A stretch of 19,562 bases of DNA from Gammaproteobacteria bacterium (lineage in GTDB: Bacteria; Pseudomonadota; Gammaproteobacteria; UBA6429; Thiohalophilaceae). Of this stretch, positions 15,398 through 19,562 are shown piece after piece. Each line of letters starts with the position of its first letter. The first letter of the stretch is position 1. The notes beneath the pieces are model-generated. The model worked only from the letters and a program-made list of their open reading frames with translations, did no database searches and was not told where the DNA came from. A program made the position numbers and the translations under genes. Location: the NCBI GenBank assembly GCA_013152045.1, contig JAADGZ010000151.1, positions 4,503 to 24,064 on the forward strand, in the 5' to 3' direction.

Positions 15398-15482
15398 TAT
15401 TAAGTTGTAATCCGCCGATGGGTTTCGCTTTGCTCTACCCATCCTACTATTTTTCGCTGCAAGCAGCGGGGAATTAAACCCA
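15368..15482. repeat. Dispersed palindromic repeat, copy B
   Basis: About 115 bp, collinear with 6715-6827: both run from AATAAACAACCCCGCCGCAA through GATGGGTTT ... GCTCTACCCATCCTACTATTTT to GCGGGGAATTAAACCCA. The left stem here is longer than in copy A. Both copies are in the same orientation, 8.65 kb apart. Confidence 0.85.
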
Positions 15483-15495
15483 ACGGCGATTAAAC

Positions 15496-15584
15496 GCAAA
15501 GAACACCGAGGCGCAGAGCCGCAAAGAATAAAATATATAAACAACCTTATATTATTACTATCTCTGCGCCTCGGCGTTCTCCGC
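15496..15584. repeat. Long inverted repeat with 23-bp arms
   Basis: Arms 15496-15518 and 15562-15584 are reverse complements at 20 of 23 positions, centred on CACCGAGGCGCAGAG, with a 43-base AT-rich loop. The motif is related to the CGCAAAG/GCAGAG type of dispersed palindromic repeats. It directly adjoins repeat copy B. Confidence 0.75.
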
Positions 15585-15647
15585 ATTAATCATCCTTAGT
15601 TTATGGATAGACACCACATAAAAATGGACCCTGGTGAAACAAACAAA

Positions 15648-18344
15648 TCATACCTTTTCAATACGACAGGCCAGTTTCTTGAAGTCCACCTGGCCGGATA
15701 CCGGATCAAAGACACGGCTGGAAACTGCATTCACCAGCCATTTGTTCTTCTTCGGATCGGCACTGTCAGCAACTGACAGATTCCAGGGGCTGAACAAATA
15801 ACCGCGAGGAACCGAGTTACGCGCCGGGCGGACGATACTATTGGTGCCCACCTGAGCACGCGCCTGGTAATACCCGCGACGAGTAATCAGACGAACCTGA
15901 TCGCCATCCTTGATCCCCAGTGCCGCAGCATCATCCGGGTGCATTTCCACATACTGTTCCGGCACCAAACGCCGCGTGGTCGGACTGCGATTGGACTTGG
16001 CGGTATGGAAATGTTCATAGACCACACCCAGCCCCAGCCAGTAGGGATATTTATTTTTGGGAATATCCTTCCAGGCTCGGTCTCGATATCCCTCATCGGG
16101 AATATCCGGCGTCAAAGCCATATCACGCGCCTTTATGATGATATCGAGGTTATCAATAACATAATGATTTTTCTTTACCCCGAACTCCATCAGTTTCTGC
16201 GTAATTTCCTTACGCTGACTATAATCCTGCTGGCATAGTTTCATATGCACCTTGCCATCCTTGGTTCGGAAATAGCCATATGGGCGGTTCTTCCATACCC
16301 CTTCCTGATTCATATAACGACGTTTGGCGCCGCCTGCTTTGGCAATACTGTAAGTCGGTGCCGGCCACTGGATGCCACGCAGATCGATTAACTGCTGATA
16401 AAGACCAATGCCATCCACCTTCTCTACTTCCAACATACCGGTAAGATCGGTATCACTGCCCGCCGAAGCCTCAACCACGGAGCGGAACACCTGCTCGGCA
16501 TCATAGAACCCCTTATCATTCTTACCCCAAGGGAAAATCTTGTCACCGTCCAGTCCCAGTAAATCGGCAATTTCCTTGCCCTTATCAATCACCATGTCCA
16601 TATCCGGCAGACAACCTGGAGGCGGTGTACCACCAGCCTGGCAGATATTGATGCGGCGTTCTGAACTGATATAAACACCGTCCACTTCGCCCCAGGTTGC
16701 GGCTGGGAAAATTACATCAGCGAACAGGTTGTTGGGCGCGTGACGATAGATCTCCTGCACTACGTTAAAGGACTTCATCAATCCCGGACGCACCAGATTA
16801 TGCTGATCGGGAAGATCGATATGGGTTGCATACACCAGGAACATGGCCTTGATTTCACCCTTGATGGCACGTTCCATCATGCCGATGGCCATGCCCCGGT
16901 TATCAGAATTCATGGCGTGGATCAGATTCTTCTCCGGCACGCCCCATTCTTTCGCCATATGCTTGCGATGTTTGGCATTTTTCAACGGCATATTAAACGG
17001 CAAACGACCGGTTAATCCTCCGGTAAAACGTTCACCCATCGCATTGGGCTGGCCGGTCATAGAGAAGGGACCACAGCCCGGCTTGGCCAGGTTGCCGGTC
17101 AACGTCAGCAGGTTGATAATGGAAATGACATTGTTCTGGCCGTGGATGTGCTGGTTGTAGCCAATCCCCCACATAATGATCACACCACCGTAACCATCGC
17201 CTTTTTGATCCATCTTGCTACGCTTCAAACGTTTACGAGTAGCATCGGCAAACATCCCGGCTACGCGGCGAATCATATCCGGCGTCACCTTGTCACTGCC
17301 CATACGATCCTGAACCTGTTCCGGACTGTAATTCTTTTTCACCCCATCGACATATTCTTTCCAGCCTTTGACATGCGCTTTGAGAAAATCCCAGTCAATC
17401 ACATCGTCATGATCTTCCAGCAAAACATTGGCCAAAGAATTCAGAAAACTGATATCGCCGTTCAATATCGGAACATGCACATGATTGCTGGCATTGATAT
17501 CAGCATACCCCTGACTCGAACCGGTCCAGCGCGGATCGACAATAACGGTAGGAATGTCATTCTTCTTCTTGTAATCGGCAATACGCCAGTAAATAATCGG
17601 GTGCGATTCACGCGCATTATGGCCAAAATGCATGACCATGTCTGACATTTCCAGATCATCATAGGCCAGTGGCGGCGTATCCGAACCCAGGGTGGCAAAA
17701 TAGCCGGTAACCGCCGAGGTCATACACATACGTGCATTGGCTTCAATCGTGTTAGAACCCAACACCCCTTTCATAAACAGGTTTTCAAGATACTGGCCTT
17801 CCATCGTCAACTGGCCGGAACCATACAGGGCAATGGAGTTACCACCATATTTTTTGGCAAAGTAGGCAACCTTGTGCGCGACCATATCCGATGCTTCTTT
17901 ATAAGGTACACGGACGAACAGCTCATCATCAAAGGCATTCTTGGTCTTGCTGATATATTCCATATCACCATGACCAGGCTTGCTCCATTCTTGCCAAACA
18001 TCCTTACGCACATAAGTATCCCCTTCCATGCGATCGACATAGATGGGTTCAGCCGCCGTCAGCCCCTTGATGCATTGCAAACCATAATTAGTCGGATGAT
18101 CCTTGTCCGGACGCATGGATACAATCCTGCCATTTTCTGAAATGATCACCGTGCCGCAACCCACACCGCAATAGGGACATTGAGCCAACGCCGTAGTGCG
18201 TTTTACTGAAGGTTTGTTGGTGGAAGGTGCGGCTTCCAGCTCTGGATTGTTGCCCACAAAGAGTCCGGCACCAACGGCTGATCCGGTTATGAACGTGCTG
18301 TTTTTAATAAAGTCGCGCCGGGAAATATCTTTAATGCGTTTCAT
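15648..18344 (-). CDS. Periplasmic NapA-family molybdopterin oxidoreductase, divergent
   Basis: An 898-residue Tat-exported enzyme (SRRDFIKNS, residues 8-16). Fe-S ligands are C56, C59, C63 and C91, followed by Lys93 as in nitrate reductases. The molybdenum ligand is probably C207 in RMCMTSAV. Further NapA-like segments are LTGNLAKPGCGPFSMTGQPNAMG (in part, 415-437), VYEHFHT and the end DFKKLACRIEKV. It binds a bis-MGD cofactor and one [4Fe-4S] cluster (family knowledge). It is about 70 residues longer than E. coli NapA, partly from an insertion at about 100-145. GHNARESHP (241-249) and GERFTGG (437-443) differ from the nitrate-reductase patterns GSNMAEMHP and GTAREVG. Nitrate is the likeliest substrate, not proven. 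It lies 46 bp after the dihaem cytochrome gene. No napB or napD is in the window. Confidence 0.85.
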   Translation of the reverse strand: MKRIKDISRRDFIKNSTFITGSAVGAGLFVGNNPELEAAPSTNKPSVKRTTALAQCPYCGVGCGTVIISENGRIVSMRPDKDHPTNYGLQCIKGLTAAEPIYVDRMEGDTYVRKDVWQEWSKPGHGDMEYISKTKNAFDDELFVRVPYKEASDMVAHKVAYFAKKYGGNSIALYGSGQLTMEGQYLENLFMKGVLGSNTIEANARMCMTSAVTGYFATLGSDTPPLAYDDLEMSDMVMHFGHNARESHPIIYWRIADYKKKNDIPTVIVDPRWTGSSQGYADINASNHVHVPILNGDISFLNSLANVLLEDHDDVIDWDFLKAHVKGWKEYVDGVKKNYSPEQVQDRMGSDKVTPDMIRRVAGMFADATRKRLKRSKMDQKGDGYGGVIIMWGIGYNQHIHGQNNVISIINLLTLTGNLAKPGCGPFSMTGQPNAMGERFTGGLTGRLPFNMPLKNAKHRKHMAKEWGVPEKNLIHAMNSDNRGMAIGMMERAIKGEIKAMFLVYATHIDLPDQHNLVRPGLMKSFNVVQEIYRHAPNNLFADVIFPAATWGEVDGVYISSERRINICQAGGTPPPGCLPDMDMVIDKGKEIADLLGLDGDKIFPWGKNDKGFYDAEQVFRSVVEASAGSDTDLTGMLEVEKVDGIGLYQQLIDLRGIQWPAPTYSIAKAGGAKRRYMNQEGVWKNRPYGYFRTKDGKVHMKLCQQDYSQRKEITQKLMEFGVKKNHYVIDNLDIIIKARDMALTPDIPDEGYRDRAWKDIPKNKYPYWLGLGVVYEHFHTAKSNRSPTTRRLVPEQYVEMHPDDAAALGIKDGDQVRLITRRGYYQARAQVGTNSIVRPARNSVPRGYLFSPWNLSVADSADPKKNKWLVNAVSSRVFDPVSGQVDFKKLACRIEKV

Positions 18345-18390
18345 AGTTGTTCATTCCCATATAATTGATTAGCTCTGATAAAATACTCAT

Positions 18391-19053
18391 TTAACGTGCC
18401 CGGTTATGCTGATCACCCAGACTGCGAAGATAAGCAATAATATCCTCGATTTCCGAGTCTCGCAGATTGGCCAGTCCTTCCGCACCGTAGAAACCATGCA
18501 TCCGAGTATTAGAACGGCCATATTTAATAGTTTCACGGATAAAACCATCTGAAACCTTGTTCAGAAAACCTGACTTGCCAATTGCGGTACCCACCACTCC
18601 AACGCCATAGCCCTCACCTTTGTTACCATGACAGGCAGCACAGATCTCGTTAAACCAGAGTTCACCCTTGCGTGCATCACCGAAACTTACCGGCTGAGCA
18701 TCCACTTCTTTCGCCCGGTTTGGTAATTTTTCATGGCTACGTAAATAGGCCACAATCGCCTTGATTTTCTTCTTACCTAGGTGAGCAAAAGGCGGCATGC
18801 CCGTGCCCGTCCTGCCATCACGAATGGTCGACATGAAAAACTTATCTGAACCAATACTCAGCAGTTCCTTATTCGTTAGTGATGGCGCAAATCCAGGTTT
18901 GCCGATAGCATCCGCCTGATGACAAACTTGGCAGTTCTGTTCAAACAGCTGTTTGCCTTGGGCAAGCTCACCTGAAGCCGCATGTCCCACAGAACCAATT
19001 GTCAACAGGGCCAGACCCACTACCCCACTGACAAGTTGTTGATGGCGTATCAT
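18391..19053 (-). CDS. Dihaem class I cytochrome c (c4-like)
   Basis: A 220-residue periplasmic protein with signal peptide (1-25, cleaved near GHAAS) and two tandem class I cytochrome c domains. Haem sites are CQVCH (41-45) and CAACH (138-142). Probable axial methionines are M86 (GTGMPPF) and M185 (NTRMHGF). Each domain ends in the usual IVAYLRS / IIAYLRS helix. It resembles c4 and Cyt c553-type double cytochromes, not NapB, whose fold and spacing differ. Located immediately upstream of the NapA-family gene in the same direction, it is probably its electron partner, replacing NapB (inference). ATG at 19053 has GAGGG just upstream. Confidence 0.9.
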   Translation of the reverse strand: MIRHQQLVSGVVGLALLTIGSVGHAASGELAQGKQLFEQNCQVCHQADAIGKPGFAPSLTNKELLSIGSDKFFMSTIRDGRTGTGMPPFAHLGKKKIKAIVAYLRSHEKLPNRAKEVDAQPVSFGDARKGELWFNEICAACHGNKGEGYGVGVVGTAIGKSGFLNKVSDGFIRETIKYGRSNTRMHGFYGAEGLANLRDSEIEDIIAYLRSLGDQHNRAR

Positions 19054-19562
19054 ATATTTACCCTCATAATTTATAGTTCCGGCCTCATCGATGCAGGTGC
19101 AAACTAAAATTTACGCCAACATCTGCAGCACACAAGTTATTTATGTTCATGTTATAGCAAGCGTTCAGCGCTATTGTCTAACCATGTCGACGCATGAAAA
19201 CCTTATTTTCAGTGCCTTTCTACCACCATGGGAGTAATACAAAAAATGATATCAAACCGTTGAAATATATTGATTTATTTGTTTTTTTAGGGCGTCACAT
19301 AGTGTCTAAATGACTCGCCTAACTCTTTGGTAGTAAGTCGGCCTATAGATCAGTTCAACGCGGTAACCCCGATATGAGGAAATCAGTATCCAGCCTTGTT
19401 GACAGGTATCGACATATGCAACATACCCATGCTCTTACGCATTTGCTTGTTTAATCCGGACAACCTGATCAGATACCGGTAGAGCAGAAAATTTTCTTTT
19501 AATCTTGTAGAACATCTTTAGCGCACTGAACCGGAGGGGAGGATATTTTCAGTTAGAGATAA
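19054..19562. other. Upstream region of the cytochrome/molybdoenzyme operon
   Basis: The last 509 bp contain no credible gene on either strand; only frames of about 26 codons occur. The probable operon promoter lies at 19151-19180. A GGAGGGGAGG run near the right edge (about 19532-19541) could be a ribosome-binding site for a plus-strand gene beyond the window, but no start is visible. Confidence 0.6.
19151..19180 (-). promoter_or_regulatory. Candidate sigma70 promoter of the cytochrome/molybdoenzyme operon
   Basis: On the minus strand TAGACA (19180-19175) and TATAAC (19156-19151) are separated by 18 bp, and TGC just before the -10 gives an extended -10. Start of transcription would fall about 90 bp before the cytochrome ATG. 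No convincing FNR, NarL or other operator is seen close by. Confidence 0.4.

Larger units (their letters stand above)
15314..15647. other. Repeat-filled gap between molybdoenzyme and ferredoxin cluster
   Basis: The 334 bp hold the second copy of the dispersed repeat (15368-15482), a terminator-like stem at its left end (15368-15397) and a long inverted repeat (15496-15584). No coding frame is credible; a short open frame at 15323-15586 is made of repeat sequence. Whether transcription reads through from the molybdoenzyme is not clear from sequence. Confidence 0.75.

Noticed and set aside
15323..15586. Minus-strand open frame of 87 codons
   Set aside because: It runs through repeat copy B and the adjoining palindrome and has no family-like features.
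19399..19412. FNR-like site TTGAC-N4-ATCGA
   Set aside because: It matches 8 of 10 key bases but is more than 200 bp upstream of the proposed promoter, too far for normal FNR activation; it could belong to a gene outside the window.
19431..19515. Short minus-strand frame of about 26 codons near the right edge
   Set aside because: It is too short, with no ribosome-binding site and no recognisable family; not supportable as a gene.

Overview
The window looks like a chromosomal segment of a gammaproteobacterium, probably a respiratory, possibly sulfur- or nitrate-using lineage. The grounds are the gene content: a bifunctional AAK-GNAT ArgA, a YgiM-type SH3 protein, DUF2058 (YaiL-like) and DUF1456 (YehS-like) proteins, a Dam methylase, a PstC with a long N-terminal extension, and several short dispersed palindromic repeats. 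No rRNA, tRNA, CRISPR or transposase gene was seen. Taxonomy is inferred from gene families only.

Region 1 (1-4430, minus strand) is a phosphate-starvation block in the order phoB, phoR, pstS, pstC (pstC runs off the left edge). Pho boxes precede phoB, pstS and pstC. In each case the box is followed by exactly 10 bp and a -10-like hexamer, the classic PhoB-activated promoter layout. A strong terminator closes pstS, so pstC is separately transcribed.

Region 2 (4717-9011, plus strand) holds an SH3-domain membrane protein with argA, then a dispersed repeat, then dam overlapping a NapC/NirT-type multihaem cytochrome by 4 bp, then a DUF2058 protein. Between 9012 and 9251 lie three degenerate tandem repeats and two perfect 11-bp-stem hairpins, between convergent genes. 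DUF1456 and a small RRM protein follow on the minus strand.

Region 3 (10330-19053, minus strand) is the interesting part: an apparent respiratory island. In transcription order it encodes a dihaem class I cytochrome c, a Tat-exported NapA-family molybdopterin oxidoreductase, a 335-bp gap filled with repeats, then a tight cluster of NapG-like, NapH-like, NapG-like, FixH/YtkA-like, second NapH-like and NapF-like proteins. Together the five ferredoxin-type proteins carry about sixteen [4Fe-4S]-type cysteine sets. NapB, NapD and an in-cluster NapC are absent from the window. The likely logic (inference) is that the membrane ferredoxins take electrons from quinol and pass them through periplasmic NapG-like proteins and/or the dihaem cytochrome to the molybdoenzyme. 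The NapC-like pentahaem protein on the other strand about 2 kb away may be another electron entry point. The molybdoenzyme keeps the Fe-S and Mo-cysteine motifs but deviates at segments normally conserved in nitrate reductases, so nitrate as substrate is likely but not certain.

Two copies of a ~114-bp palindromic repeat lie in direct orientation after argA and between the molybdoenzyme and its ferredoxin cluster. They bracket the dam-to-ferredoxin segment.
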